Notes: generated from the letters alone by a model not told the origin. A stretch of DNA of 64,000 nucleotides from Cricetomys ansorgei (GCA_026225945.1 JAMJFZ010001137.1:186001-250000), one strand, 5' to 3'. Shown: positions 11,545-23,981, numbered from the stretch's first letter. A program made the numbers and translations.

Positions 11545-14500
11545 GAGTTTTACTTTGGCGTCAATGGCTATTATGTTAGGTTCATCTCAGGTGTGTGATG
11601 AAACATTATCTGTGGAACTCAGAAAAGCTTAGATAATTTACCTCTGGGAGGGGACATTCCACCTCTGCACAATCATGAAGTTTTATTCAATGAGCTAAAT
11701 TGAATCTTCAGCACAATGGTGTCTTTTTCGTGAGAGCTTCAGTTATCACTTGTATTTCATGGATGGAATGTGGGCAGCAAGATTGGGAGTGCTTGAGAAG
11801 CTTCAGTCGCATAAAGATGCATGCCGTTTTTCCTCTTTCCTCCTGGTTTTTGATTATTCTTGTTTTAGAAAATAGAATCTTGCTGCATATTTCAGTGTAT
11901 GGTTTGAATGGAAAGTTCTTCAGAGACTCAGGGATTTGAACTCTTGTCCTCCAGCTGGTGACATTGCTTTTAAAGCACAGAGTCCATCTTTGTTGCAACT
12001 CAGAGAGGGAGAGGGTGAGATCTTATTGGAGACTTCCCCAAGATTTCTGTCTCCTGATCCTTCAGGTGGAACATGCTGATCCCCCTCTGGAACCACAGAA
12101 TGAAAATTGGCCTGCCATGTTTCCTAGAAACCAAGAGCCATAATAAATCTATCATATTCAAGTTGCAATTGAGGGGTCTTGTGATCCATCAACAAGGAGA
12201 CAACTAACATTCCCCGGCTGTCTCATCCTCATGATCTGCCTGTCTCAGGGTCTTCTAACCGGGATTACATGTGTTTACAGCCTCAGCTCTTGCAGCTCTG
12301 CCACAAGCCTCTTCTATCCCCTCTCACCTCTCGTGTTCCCTCTCTTGCCTATCCTCTCTCCTCGCCCAGCTTCAGCTCTGCTGATCCATCCTCTACTCCT
12401 CCTTTCCCTTCGTCTTCTTCCTTTTCCTTACCCTCGGATAAGTTATATGTTTTCATCTCTTTGAAGTAGGATCTGAGAGATTTTCCATCCAAAGCCTTGA
12501 GAGGGCTGGGAGTTTGGCTTACAGGTAGGGTCCTTGTCCAACAAGTACAGGATCTTGGTTTCAGTCCCCACTACTCTGGTGAAAGGAAAAGTTCAAAAGC
12601 ATGACTTTGGACGTGGAACAACAGATCTCTTGTCAAGTCTGCAGTCAACAGTTAGTTAGCTTTGCGAAAGGCCCCTAGCCAGAACCAACAGCCTGGGGCC
12701 TCATGTGTGCCTAACTAGCAGATAAATAATCCATGTTTGTTGTTCCAAGCTGCCCTTTTAGGGACATTATTAGTCTTCAGCAGAGAAGTGAGAAGACTAA
12801 TCTCCTTCTGGGAGGACAGGACATAAGAAGAAAGTAGCTACAGATAAATCAGAAGACCTCATGCAGTCTCACACTGAAATGTCTAAGGCAAGGCCATCTT
12901 GTTCTTTCTCCATTTCATTTTTACGTACATGTTCTGAGATCTCTGTGCCCCTCACACAAGTGGTCTTCGCATCATATGTGAGATTTTCATGGTTTTGACC
13001 AAGAAAACGAATTAATTAATTAATTAATCTTGTAAAGGAAACTTAAAAGCAGAGCAAGCTAGGAGTCATATTTAATGTGATATTGGGCAGGAATTTCTGT
13101 ACTTTCATTCTCACCTGCATTCTGAGTTGATTTCCATAGGTGGGTTTCTACTATGCATGCATCCTAGGCCAAATGACAGTTTCTGCTGAGACCAGACAAA
13201 GCCTGAAGCAGAGCAGCAAGTTTCTCCAAAACACAGCTGTGGGCTCTGATGACCCATTCAGAGCCTGTCTTTGAGGAGACATTGAACCCCACAGCTGTAG
13301 AGAGATACAACTTTCACATTAGGGAACTGGAGGATTTATTATCCAAATGTTAGACTTCTTTAGAAATCTAGGTAGAGAAGCATGAGCTTCTGACATTCCC
13401 TACTCTTCTGGTGGAGTCTTCTCTGTCTCACAGAACTGGAACCAAAAACTTTGCACATACCAGACAAGATAGAGTCATACCACTAAGCTCCATCCTCATC
13501 CCCCTTTCTCTTCCTCTTTGAAGATTCGTTGATGTTTGTAATCACACAGTTTGAATGTGTGTGTGTGTATCAATGTATTCATCCATCAGGAGGTCAGGGG
13601 TCAACCTCAGCTGTCAATCATTTGGAGGTGCCATTGATCTTGGTTTTCATACTGGGACTCTTCTAAGAACTGTAACTCAGTGTATGTTCTAGGTTTGCTG
13701 GCCTCAGAATCCCAGGAATCTCCCTGTCTCCACTACTTCAGAGCATAGGTTCATTGTACCACATTTGGGTTTTCACTTCAGCATGCGTTTGAATTGGCAT
13801 AAGCTGGTGTGTGCAAAGGACTCGCCCCAGAGCCTATGTGGCCATTGGAACCAGATTTCAAAGGTTCTCCTCTGTTTCTCCATTTTCTGTAGTGGCCCAG
13901 ATACAGATAAACATGCAGGCATTTGGTCCAAAATGTTGTATCTGAGGCTCAGCTCCTCTAGTCTTCACAAATAAAGAGCAGAAGGCTCTAAAGGCTGATC
14001 TACAATGCTGTGTGCAATGAAATAACAGGATCCATGGCTCAGCTCCATGAATGGAAGCCATTTCAGTAGATTTCATTATGTGTCATCCAAATGGAAACTT
14101 TCCTCTGAGCCTGTGATGCATCAAAGGGCAAAAGAAATTTAAATTGATACCTGCTTTCACAGCCTTAGGACCTCTGACTCCATTTTTTGACTTTCTCTTT
14201 TCTCTTTTGTTCCCTCTCTGTTTGAAAATTGACTAGGGTGTAGAGGTACAATTTCGTCAAATTTTTGACTCTGATTTGAAAAAAGTCACATAAAATTACA
14301 CAGTGGAAACTCATCAATACGAAACTTAAATGGTCTACTTGAAGATAACCGGCCTTTAAACTTTAAGCTAGAGCATCCCATGTCTTTAATGTACTGTATC
14401 TTTAACTGGGATCTGTGGACAGAATTTTAAAATGAATGGAAAGAACTTTTCTTTGACCTTTATCATTAGATTAAAAGACTCAGAATGCAGAAGCAATTGA

Positions 14501-15361
14501 AGCCTTTATTGAAGTAGTGTTCTTAAGAAGTGCGCATTGAATGTTTTACACTCAGGGCTTCTCACTCATCATTCAGTTAGTCTCGCTGCCCTAAGATTCT
14601 TTTTTGTTGTATATACACTCTGTTTGCACATCCTCAGAGCAAAATGAATGGGTGGCCCTTGATCTGTACCCCATGTCATTCTTCAGTGACAGTATTTTGG
14701 AGAAAAGTGCTGCGATGAAAAAGTGCATAGAATACAGAGAAGATAAAAGAGTGTTGAATCTGAGGTTCATTCAGAATATGAGTTTGTATGCCATAAGCTT
14801 AATAAGAGGATCATCATGTACACAATATTTCAGGGAAACACAAGACAGTGTCATCACTAACCATCTTGCACTTAGACGAAGACAACATGAAGAGAATGAT
14901 GCAGTATCAAACAAGGGGAACACACGGCAGGCATCTCAAGAGCTTGGTAGACAGACCACTCAGCAGCCTCGGGACAGAATGATATATTCCCTCACAGTGA
15001 GAGAGATGGGTTATGAGGATATTAACCTGTAGATTCAACAAGTCGATGCTCCTCGTCCAGCACTGCCAGCTTTGCCAAGCACATTCCCGGTTTTGAGAAG
15101 GGGCTGGGTCCATTCTCCATACATCAGACCATCAAGAAATGCTTCAGTTCATCATCCAAGCCATTGCCAGAATTGGACTCCTGACTGATATTCACAGAAA
15201 CAGGACAATCACATATCCAGAGTGTTTTGCAGGCAGTTGTGTATATTTAAGTTCACAGCAAAGCTGGGAGATCTCTGATGTCCATTTAATATAATATCTG
15301 ATGTCATACATAGCCTTTATGTAGGTGACCTATAATGATCTATCTTGTTTACGAATCTAAA
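11545..15361. repeat. Tandem unit U4
   Basis: The first ~2.5 kb is a near-duplicate of U3. The last ~1.2 kb is distinct and matches U4' (about 45600-46882). An open stretch at 14604-15032 is the longest version of a frame that stays open in many units, discussed in the findings. The ID-like SINE is at 12503-12591. I do not call any gene. Confidence 0.88.
12503..12591 (+). mobile_element. ID-like SINE in U4
   Basis: One base longer than in U3 (TTTCAGTCCCC) and otherwise the same. Confidence 0.7.
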
Positions 15362-16664
15362 TAGTTTTACTTGAGTGTCAATGGTTATTATGTTAGGTTA
15401 ATCTCAGGTGAGTGATGAAACATATCTGTGGGAGGTGATATTCCAGCTCTGCATAATCATGAAGTTTTCTTCAATGAGCTAAATAGAATCTTCAGCACAT
15501 TGGTGTCTTTTCTATGATAGCTTCAGTTATCACTTGTATTTCATGGATGGAATTGTCAGCAAGAGAGGGAGGGCACCAGAAACTTCAGTTGCATAAAGAT
15601 GCATGATGTTTTTCCTCTTTTTTTCTAATTTTGTTTATTTTGGTTTTTTAAATAGAATATTGCTTTACACAACAGTATATGCTTTTAATGTGAAAAATTC
15701 TGCAGAAATTCAGGTTTATGGACTCATGCCCTCCAGCTTTAACAGTCCATAATCCATCTTGTGTATCAGAGATATGTGCAACATAGCTTGTGTACTAATG
15801 CTGAGAGGCAGAGAATTTTAATGCATTGGAGTTCTGCCCAATATCTGTGTTTCCTGATCCTTCAGGTGGTACATGCTGATTCTCCTCTGGAACCATAGAC
15901 TGACAAAGGGCCTGCCACCCTGCATGTCCTGCCAAGTAACCAAGAGCCAAAATTAACCTATCATCAAGTTGAATCTGTGGTGATTTGTGACCCATCAACA
16001 AGGAAAGAACTAATTTGCCCAGGCTTTCTCATCCTCTTGATCTCATTCTGTCTCAGCCACTTCACGCTGGGATTCCATGTGTTTACAGCCTCAGCTCCTG
16101 TAGCTCTGCGAAAGGCCTCTTTTAACCCCTCTCACCTCCCCTCTTCCCTCTCTTCACTTTCATCTCTCCTCATCCTCAGGTCTGCTCTCCTCCATCCTCT
16201 AATCTCCTCCTTTACATCCTTCTTTCGATTCTTCTTTTCTTCTTATGTCCTCTTTCCTTCCTTCTCTTCCTCTCCCTCTGGTAAGTTATGTCTGGGCACG
16301 TCTTGATACTTTTCCATCAAAAGCTATTAGCGGACAGGGAGTTTGGGTTACTAGTACGGTGCAAGGCATGAATGTGTGTGTACATACATATGGAGGTCAG
16401 GGGTTCACCACAACTGTCATTGTTCCTAGACCGTCCATCTTTATTTTGGAATAGGGTCTCTGTTGGTTAAGAGCTCACTGCATTAGCTGGGATGGATGGC
16501 CTTAGACTCCCAGGAATCCCCTTGTCTTCAACACCCTAGGGTCAGGATTACAATTTTGTGCTACCACTATAGGCGTTAGGAGGATGTGGTGTCTAAGGGA
16601 ATGATGAGGTGGGTTTGGGAGTAAGGCACCAGAATCTATGCAGCAACGGCTCAAACATGTTCAG
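15362..16664. repeat. Truncated tandem unit U5, left edge of segment B
   Basis: This is a diverged edge unit almost identical to U5' (46883-49569) over 15362-16362. It then jumps by about 1.38 kb to the equivalent of position 49264, losing most of the ID-like SINE and everything up to the distal B1/B4-like SINE. The remainder (about 16363-16664) aligns with the end of U5'. Beyond about 16664 similarity to the array unit stops. The 109-codon open stretch at 15977-16306 is pyrimidine-rich and is not called as a gene. Confidence 0.85.
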
Positions 16665-17383
16665 CACAGTTGTGTTTTGTTGAAAGAGTGGTAATGTCCA
16701 GTCTGCTTCCCCAGGGGAACCTGTCAGCACTCTGTTCATTCACAAACATCTCTCTCAGGCTGGAGGCACTTTGTCCTTAGGACTCTGGCCCCTTGACTGA
16801 TGGACAGGAAAAAAAAACTGTAAACTTTTTCAGTATACAAGGCGAGTCTGGGTCAGTCTCCTGGCAGGCAGTAAGGAGTGGAGAAAACAGCCTATTAGTG
16901 GGTGCCAAGTGCAAACTTGGGCATCATGCCTTGCAAAATATCTCATGTCTGTCTCTTCCTTCATAGCTTTGGGGACCCTGTGGCTGGGCTACTTGTATGG
17001 CTGTCTCCTTGTTTATACAGAGGGTTATGGAGAAAATACTGGTGCGACAGAGGAACAGTATTAAATACAGATTGATTCACATGTGTGATGGCTTATTCCT
17101 TATTTTGGTACTGTTGGGAGATGGTAAGGTTTAGGGGCAAGTCACAGAAGGAGATTTTGGGGACCCCAGTTTCACAATCTCCTGCCCAATTTTTGGTGCT
17201 GTTCCCTTAAGGTCCAAAGCAACATGGTCCACTGACCAGCTGCAGGTGTCCACTAGTGAATCACCAGCCTTCTGATCCTGGCGCCAGTCCTTATGTGTGC
17301 TTATGTGTGTCACAGTGCTACCAATCAGTTGCAGGTGTCCACCTGTGAGCCAAAGGAAACTGTTTTCCTTGCAATTTATTTGA
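16665..17383. other. Unassigned stretch left of the microsatellite
   Basis: I see no gene here. A short motif, GCAGGTGTCCAC, occurs twice (about 17241 and 17331). The stretch is well conserved with 49570-50283: I counted about 3 mismatches in 185 bases near 17120-17300, lower than in the rest of segment B. Confidence 0.5.
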
Positions 17384-18020
<637 letters not shown>

Positions 18021-18710
18021 ACAGGAACCAAAGACTGAATAAACTCCATGGTATCCATCTTGACTCTCAGGGATTCAGTAAATTTGGTTATATTATTTTC
18101 CTTTTGTTTGGTTATCATTGTGTGCCTTTAGAGACAGCTCCGCTGAAGCAGGTATAGATGAAGTGACTCTCCTGTGGGCTATTTGCCAGGCCTGAGTGTG
18201 ATCTTTTGTGGGTGAAGTGTTCCTTGAGATGGTAAGTGGAATCGGGTCACTATCCCAAGAAACAGATTCTGAGAAATGCCTCCATGGTGCAAATCGGTTT
18301 ATTCTGTCGGAAAGCAGGTTTCTATGGAGAAAGTAGGGTGGTACAGAAGGGAGAGGTCCAATAGCATTGGTTTATACTTATTAGACTCTTCAATCAGCCT
18401 ATGTAAAGCTAGTTAATCAGGAGAGGGAAGGACAAAGGTCATTAAAGGCCCAATAGCCAACATTAGCGAACAAGGTTTCAGTAAAGACAGAGGAGATAGA
18501 TACTCATCTGGCAGGCATTTCAACTATTGTTCCAAGGACCCGCCATTTAAAGTATGGGCCTAGGTATTGGCCCAGTGAAGGCACTAAAGCCCATCTCTCT
18601 TTTCTGCCATCATGATCCAGTAGCCATCAACACCTCAGTTTCCTTTTTCTTCAATGGACACAACAATCTCTACTTCTTTAGAGTTTGATAGGAATGACAT
18701 AAAGATTCCC
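18021..18710. other. Unassigned stretch between microsatellite and B1-like SINE
   Basis: No gene is seen. It is conserved with about 50732-51397, with about 10 mismatches in 155 bases near 18200-18355. One visible length difference is an extra 24 bases near 18088-18111, bounded by direct repeats of TTTGGTTAT. One repeat and the intervening bases are absent from B'. Confidence 0.5.
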
Positions 18711-18848
18711 CAAGTGTAATGGTACATGCCTTTAGTCACACCAATTAGGAGGCAGGAGTAAAGGGGGAATCTCAGTGAGTTCAAGCCTAGCCTGGTTTAT
18801 ATAGTGGCTTCCAGACCAGCAGAATTTCATAGGGAGACCCTCTATAAA
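18711..18848 (+). mobile_element. B1-like SINE remnant
   Basis: The order of motifs follows the rodent B1/7SL-derived family: TGGTACATGCCTTTAGTC, then AGGAGGCAGGAG, then GAGTTCAAGCCTAGCCTGG, then a diverged GGGAGACCCT end. Many substitutions mark it as old. Both B copies carry it at the same place (51398-51535), so it predates their duplication. Confidence 0.75.
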
Positions 18849-19019
18849 TCACATATGCATTGAGCAAGCAGCAGTTTTAGTGTTCATGTAATGTGCATGT
18901 GTGAGCAAGCTCATGCCTGAGGCCCATAAATATTCATAGGTGCATACTTTAGCTATATTTGATAAACAAGCAATGTTTCTCCATTTCTTTGTCTCAAATT
19001 CTGTGTTGGAGAGCCAGAT

Positions 19020-19292
19020 AAAGGGCTCAATAGGTGAAAGCACCTGTTACACAAGCCGCACAGCATGAGATTGATCCCAGAAGTCCCCCAAAGCGAGATG
19101 CTTTTTCCCAGAACTCCTGCGGCAGGATGGGAGGAGGAGATGGGAGAAACTGATGGAGTCTCTGGGACAGCTAGCCTGGGGAACTTCATGTGGTGCAGGA
19201 AGCACGACAGCCTGTATGACAAGGTGGGCAGGGAGACTTGCCTCTCAAAAGCTGTCCTCTGACTTCCACGTGACAGGTGAGTGTGTATACAC
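19020..19292 (+). mobile_element. B3/B2-class SINE remnant
   Basis: It begins with a tRNA-like head (GGGCTCAATAGGTGAAAGCA, then a TTGATCCCAGAA box-B-like piece). A GGATGGGAGGAGGAGATGGG middle follows, and it ends with GTCCTCTGACTTCCACGTG, the usual tail motif of rodent B2/B3 elements. The paralogue lies at 51709-51980. The subfamily is from memory and could be wrong. Confidence 0.6.
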
Positions 19293-19357
19293 TTCCCATC
19301 CAAAACAATCTGTTTTTTATGAGAGAAAGAAATTAAGAAAGGAATTCCTTTCTCCCT

Positions 19358-19463
19358 GGCCATGGTGACTTGCATCTATAATCCAGCTCTCAGAAGGCAA
19401 TGTCAGGAGGAAGGAGAGTGTGAGACTATCCTAGGTGGCATCTCATGGCACTGTCTCAAAACA
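19358..19463 (+). mobile_element. Old B1-like SINE remnant
   Basis: The pattern is GGCCATGGTGACTTGCATC, AATCCAGCTCTCAGAAGGC, then AGACTATCCTAGG and CTGTCTCAAAAC, a diverged B1-type element with the left and right ends still readable. The copy in B' is at 52043-52150. Confidence 0.6.
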
Positions 19464-20510
19464 GCAATGACAGCAAATTGTATTTTCTCATCTGTGAGTT
19501 GGGAGCACCAGTCTCCGTGTCTCTACTGAGATGTACTGCTTAACTGGGGTGACAGGTTCGCAGACAGCTTGCCTATCAATGAGACCCATCGATGTGGCAT
19601 GACCAGTTGGAATGGCTCTCCAGCATTAAGAGAGAACCAGGAAAACCCCTGCCTGCTGCTGTCTTCTTCCAAATTGCCACAAGGCTGAGGACTAGAATGG
19701 CTGTTCATCTGAGCCAGACAAGAGTGGACACAGCCTTGGTGAAGGTCCTGTCTTGCCAAAAATCTGAGGCAGCATATTCATTACATTTAACTTTTATATG
19801 TTCATCATATCAGCATCCGTGTATTCATTCACACAGCCATGAGTTAATTCATTCACTGCTTCTATGCATCAGGACTTGATCTGTATGCAGAAGATAGTCT
19901 CTGTGCTACAGCTGCTGGCTCTGGGATGGGTCTTGGAGATGGGGACAGACACATGGAGATTGTGGTGCTGTGGTACCTGATCAATGGCCAGGCTGATGAC
20001 AGCTCATCTCAGTACAATGTCCTGTCCAGCAGTCATGTTCTCTTATGTCAGTGTCTTGTTGGTAAGGGCTTGGTCAATGCTTTCTTCATGGTCCATAAAT
20101 CTTAGAACTTTTAATCTGAACCTGCCTTGTGCAATGAAGGTCAGCTAAAAATCTGCTGAGTTCCCCACTGTGCCCTCCTTAAATGGATCTCTACAGTCAG
20201 GACAGAAGGCATGGCAGCCTGTATCTTCCTGGCAGGAGTGTGATAGCTTTTCCAGGGTTTGGATGTCAGAGGGATGATCAGCACTCTGTGAGGCTGGTGC
20301 AGGTGCCCTAAGGATAGAGAGAAGGGACATGTAGGGTGGGGGCTCCCAAAGACTTCAGGAGGCTCTGCTCTGCTGAGAAGAGTAATTAGAGGGGCAGCAA
20401 TGGGTGGAGCTTCAGGGGATGTGGGAGTGTGCTGGAGGGCACAGGGCAGGGTGACCTGCGTCACTGGCTCACATCCCACTTGCCACTGTTGTACAGCATA
20501 CGTGGAAATG
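19464..20510. other. Unassigned stretch
   Basis: No gene or repeat is recognised. It aligns with 52151-53200 but with many differences: about 28 in 210 bases near 20101-20310. It is among the most diverged parts of the B/B' pair. Confidence 0.45.
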
Positions 20511-20632
20511 TGTCTGTATCTGTCTCTCTGTCTCTGTGTCTCTGTCTCTCTGTCTGTCTTTGTCTCTCTGTCTGTCCCTCTCTGCCTGTTTGTCTGACTC
20601 TCTCTGTCTGTCTCTCTTTCCCTCTCTGTGTG
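20511..20632. repeat. TCTG/TCTC simple repeat
   Basis: An imperfect run of TCTGTCTC-type repeats, present again at 53201-53327. Open frames of Ser/Leu/Cys over it are artefacts of the repeat. Confidence 0.9.
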
Positions 20633-22274
20633 TTAATGTGTGGGGCATGAGGTATGTTGTACTATTTTATTATCAACTAGGTAGCTGGGTAAATATGGCT
20701 ACATATTCGCAAGAAGAGAATATATTCTATGAAATTTCACAGAGCTGGGGAAACTCTGCAGGTTAGCAAGTGTGATGAAGTCTCTCCCTCTGTATATGTG
20801 TGTACAGTTATGAGTCGTGGTGGACTGTGCTATGTTCAGTTAGCTACCTGGTTGTCCCACATTCACGTGATGGGAATGGTGTCTATGAACTTTTCTAAGA
20901 GTTTAGGAGACTCGGCAGGTCAGCGTGGCCCTGGAACAAAGGTCTTTCCTTGAAGAGAAAGGCATGGTAGCTGCTCTTCTCTATGGGCAGAGCTTGAGTA
21001 GGCACTACGCCTGGCTCAGTACAGCACATGATGCACAGGACTGCAGCCCTGCTCTGACCAGTTAGACCACAGCTGGGGAGAATGGGTACTCATTGAACAG
21101 GATGTGTGTTCAGGGAAAGGCCCAAAACAACCTCTTATGTGCTGCTTAATCTTCTCCTGAGGCTCAGTGTCACATCCTGCGCTCCTTTCTGCCCCAGGAT
21201 CTGTAACCATTAAGAAATACGGAGTGCCAACCCTCTTCTGATTTCCCTTTCTTTACTGCATATTTTGGCCACTTGTTTACCATTTCTGGTCCAGACTTGC
21301 CTTAATACCTTCTTTTGTGACCAGGCATACCTGATTATTAAAACTCTGTTAAAATGGCTTATCCATGCAGGCTCTGATGTTTTTAACACTGCATTCATTG
21401 GTTACAGATGAACTTAATTTTGAAAATTAACTGTCATCAGGACTTGCCTCTCAGATGTATAAATGTGACTATGTACTTTGAGGAAGAGGATTAGCTGAAC
21501 CATAGCAACTTCATCCCTGTTCTTACTCAGCTGGCTTTGTGCAAATAAGGAATAGAAGTTACTTGGAAGAACAAGCATAGAGAGAGCCGGTCAGCATTCC
21601 CAGCAACCTCTTGTCATTTTATTTGTGCCTTGTACTTCCTATTCCTCCTGCCAGCAGCACCCACACAGGGTTCCTTGAGTCCCACCAGTCTCAGTCCTTT
21701 ATTCTTGGAGACATCTGAGTTTTCTATGAGAGCCCTATACTCATTTCCTCCATCTTCTGGTTTCTGAACTTCAACACGTCATTTTCAAGGCCAAGTAACA
21801 TGACCGATCTCCTTCCAGTGAAAGTCAGACTAATAAAAACTACAAGGAACAGAAGGACCCTAGCGCCCATTAGCAGATTCGGCCAATTTCAAACTCTGGC
21901 CATTTGAAATTATGTATTGTATTGTCGTTTTGATGCCTCTCCATCTCTTCTCTTCTGCCATGTTTTAAAATAATTTCTACACATTCTTATTTTCTAAGAA
22001 TTTGTACATTCGCCCACCATGTAGTTTCACGTAACATTAAATAAGACATTGACGTGTTTGGCATGGTAGAATTTTCTTCAAGGTGCTCACAGTGCAGTAT
22101 AGTTATTGGATATGAAGGGAGTGGGGTGGGGTGGGTCTCAAGCATGTGCCTTTCGTTCAACAACAAAACCCCTAAATGTCTTTGTCTTGACATTAGAGTC
22201 AATGAGCATAACAACAACAGCAGTGAAATGTCATTCATTATGTAAACAATTCTCATAGTTAGTTTTTTCTGTTA
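20633..22274. other. Unassigned stretch
   Basis: I see no exon, RNA gene or recognisable repeat on either strand. It is conserved with about 53328-54966; the part near 21120-21350 is visibly better conserved than the part near 20780-20900. Confidence 0.45.
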
Positions 22275-22351
22275 GGAGAGGCACTGGGATTTGAATCAGA
22301 TCCTCACACATACCCAGAAAGCACCCTAACACCGAGTCACCCCAATCGTCC
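22275..22351 (-). mobile_element. Antisense tRNA-derived SINE fragment (ID/B2-like)
   Basis: GGCACTGGGATTTGAATCAG followed by TCCTCACACATACCCAGAAA and a diverged ACCGAGTCACCCC is the reverse complement of a tRNA-derived SINE head with its box B. The second copy is at 54967-55044. Confidence 0.5.
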
Positions 22352-22860
22352 TATTACATTTTTTTCTGATACAGCCCCTCACTAGGCTGCCATGTTTCAC
22401 CCTGGGCTCATTATTGATATTTCCTCTTTTGTCCCAAAAGGCTGGGCACATGAACTGACTCTGCAGTGCACTTCTGTTTCTCTCAGTGTGCAGAGGCAAT
22501 GCTGGTGACCTGGCAAGGAGGGACTGCAGCTGTGAAGTTCTCTCCAGCAGGCAAGGCAATGGCACAGCATCCCTACTCCCCACTCTCTCATAGTCTGTGA
22601 GGGCCAGGTCCCCTTACTCTCACTTCTCAGAAGTTAATCTGAAGGACCCAGGGCAGCTAGGCCTTTCCTCTTCCTGCATTGCCCACTCATGTCATTCCGG
22701 CTCAGAAACCTGTACTCAGGAATCATATTTCTCTCCTGCCCAGACCTGGCACCAAGTTTTCTAGTTTGTCTACATCAATCTATTATAGTGACTTCAGCAG
22801 GAAGTTCATACCCACTGATGAGTCACCCCAATCTCCCATCTCCATTCCCCTGGACAGCCA
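22352..22860. other. Unassigned stretch
   Basis: Nothing is recognised. It aligns with about 55045-55539 in B', with several small indels. Confidence 0.4.
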
Positions 22861-23300
22861 TTAGAGCACTTCCTTTGTGTATGACTTCCTCTGTTCTAGG
22901 CATTTCTTGTAAATAGAGACACATCACCCAGACCCTATGACCTAGCTTCTTTCACTGAACACTTTAGCACCTCTCACTCAGTGCAGAGGTAGTATCAGGC
23001 CCTCCTTTGTCTACATAGTGATAGTGTTTGCCTAGAGCAGACTCTGCTCATCCATTTGTCTGTGGGTGGACACTTGATTTGCAAACCCTTTGCCTACTCC
23101 GAAGACCCATGATGGACAGTGACTGCAGTGCCTGTCATGTCCTTCATTTCAGATTCTCTGAGTCCACACCTACAGTGGAATTGCTGCATCACAGGACTGT
23201 CACCCTTTCCAAACAGTGCAGCACACTCCATCCCTACTAGCAGTGCAGCAAGTCTTAGGGTTCTACTTATGAATGAAGACACTTGTAGACTCTTTTTCAA
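22861..23300. mobile_element. Ancient L1 (L1M-type) fragment
   Basis: Motifs in order recall the mammal-wide old L1 3' region: CTGTTCTAGGCATTTCTTGT, TAGCTTCTTTCACTGAACA, CATCCATTTGTCTGTGGGTG, GGACACTTGATTTGC, and CAGTGGAATTGCTGCATCAC. Similarity may continue weakly to about 23370. It lies just downstream, in the gene's orientation, of the truncated serpin exon. I do not assign orientation. The second copy is at about 55540-55985. Confidence 0.6.
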
Positions 23301-23439
23301 ATTTTAATGAACTAATTACTAGGTCAGTATTTGGTGAATTTGTTTTTTCGATTGTGAGAAATAAATACCAGGTCCTCAGGATCATTGCTCATTTTTTTTC
23401 AAATAAATTTTCCACCAAGAATTTGTAGACCTTAGCCTA

Positions 23440-23725
23440 TGTGGATGCATTTATATCTTTGTCAATGACTAATACCCAGACAGACTTCATGACTTTTTTG
23501 CTTTCTGGTTCTTCTCTTGCCAGCCTGGAGGGTAATTTGACACTGAGGGATGTCAGCTTCCTTGGAGTCTGCCTGAGCTGTGTGCAACACTTGTGTCTTA
23601 GTGCCTTGTCCTCCTGGTGTCTCCATGTCTACATCCAATGTGCTTTCTGGGTAGGACAGCTGGGCAGATCCCATCCATGAAGAGCCCTAGAGCTACAAGG
23701 AGAGGCATCTTCTCTGGGCTCCAGG
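23440..23725 (-). pseudogene. Serpina3-like: Serpina3-like pseudogene, signal-peptide exon (exon 2), copy in B
   Basis: Read on the minus strand, the exon would open with CCTGG at 23725, followed by an ATG at 23706-23708. The first 19 codons give MPLLVALGLFMDGICPAVL, close to the signal peptide of the rodent Serpina3 group. Compared with the B' copy, 5 bases are missing near 23655, shifting the frame; the SYPES... reading then resumes in another frame and continues as recognisable but diverged sequence. The two bases before the exon read TG instead of the AG kept in B', so the 3' splice site is lost. Only the N-terminal part of the exon survives, with none of the serpin core or reactive loop. 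It is non-functional. Confidence 0.72.
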
Positions 23726-23981
23726 CAGAAAGGAAAAGATTCTTTGAGTCTGGGAGGACCTGGCCTTGTTCACACCCACTGCTACCACTGCCACCTGGCC
23801 TGCATTGTGTCCCATCTGTGCTGTCATTTGCTGCCTCTGCTATCTTCCTTGGAACCTGTTATAGCCTCTCAAATGACAGTATGACATCTTCTGCTTTGAT
23901 TTACCACTGGAGGAGAGGCTTTACAGGAAGTCATCATTCTCAAGAGATACATTGTGAGATGAAGGTACTTGCCATGTTACA

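Noticed and set aside
15977..16306. 109-codon plus-strand frame, repeated at 47500-47829
   Set aside because: It is pyrimidine-rich, overlaps an antisense B1-like SINE, and is conserved only because U5 and U5' are nearly identical. The same region is shorter or broken in other units.
1..16664. Array units as a CRISPR-like or classical satellite array
   Set aside because: The units are 3.8 kb, contain SINEs and differ from one another. They have neither short repeats with spacers nor a satellite-length monomer.
17270..17300. TGGCGCC near 17279 as a retroviral primer-binding or LTR signal
   Set aside because: No paired LTR ends, polypurine tract or gag/pol-like frame is visible on either side.
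18953..19375. 140-codon minus-strand frame, also open at 51639-52061
   Set aside because: It runs through a B3/B2-like SINE and part of a B1-like SINE on the antisense strand, so it is best explained as SINE-derived.
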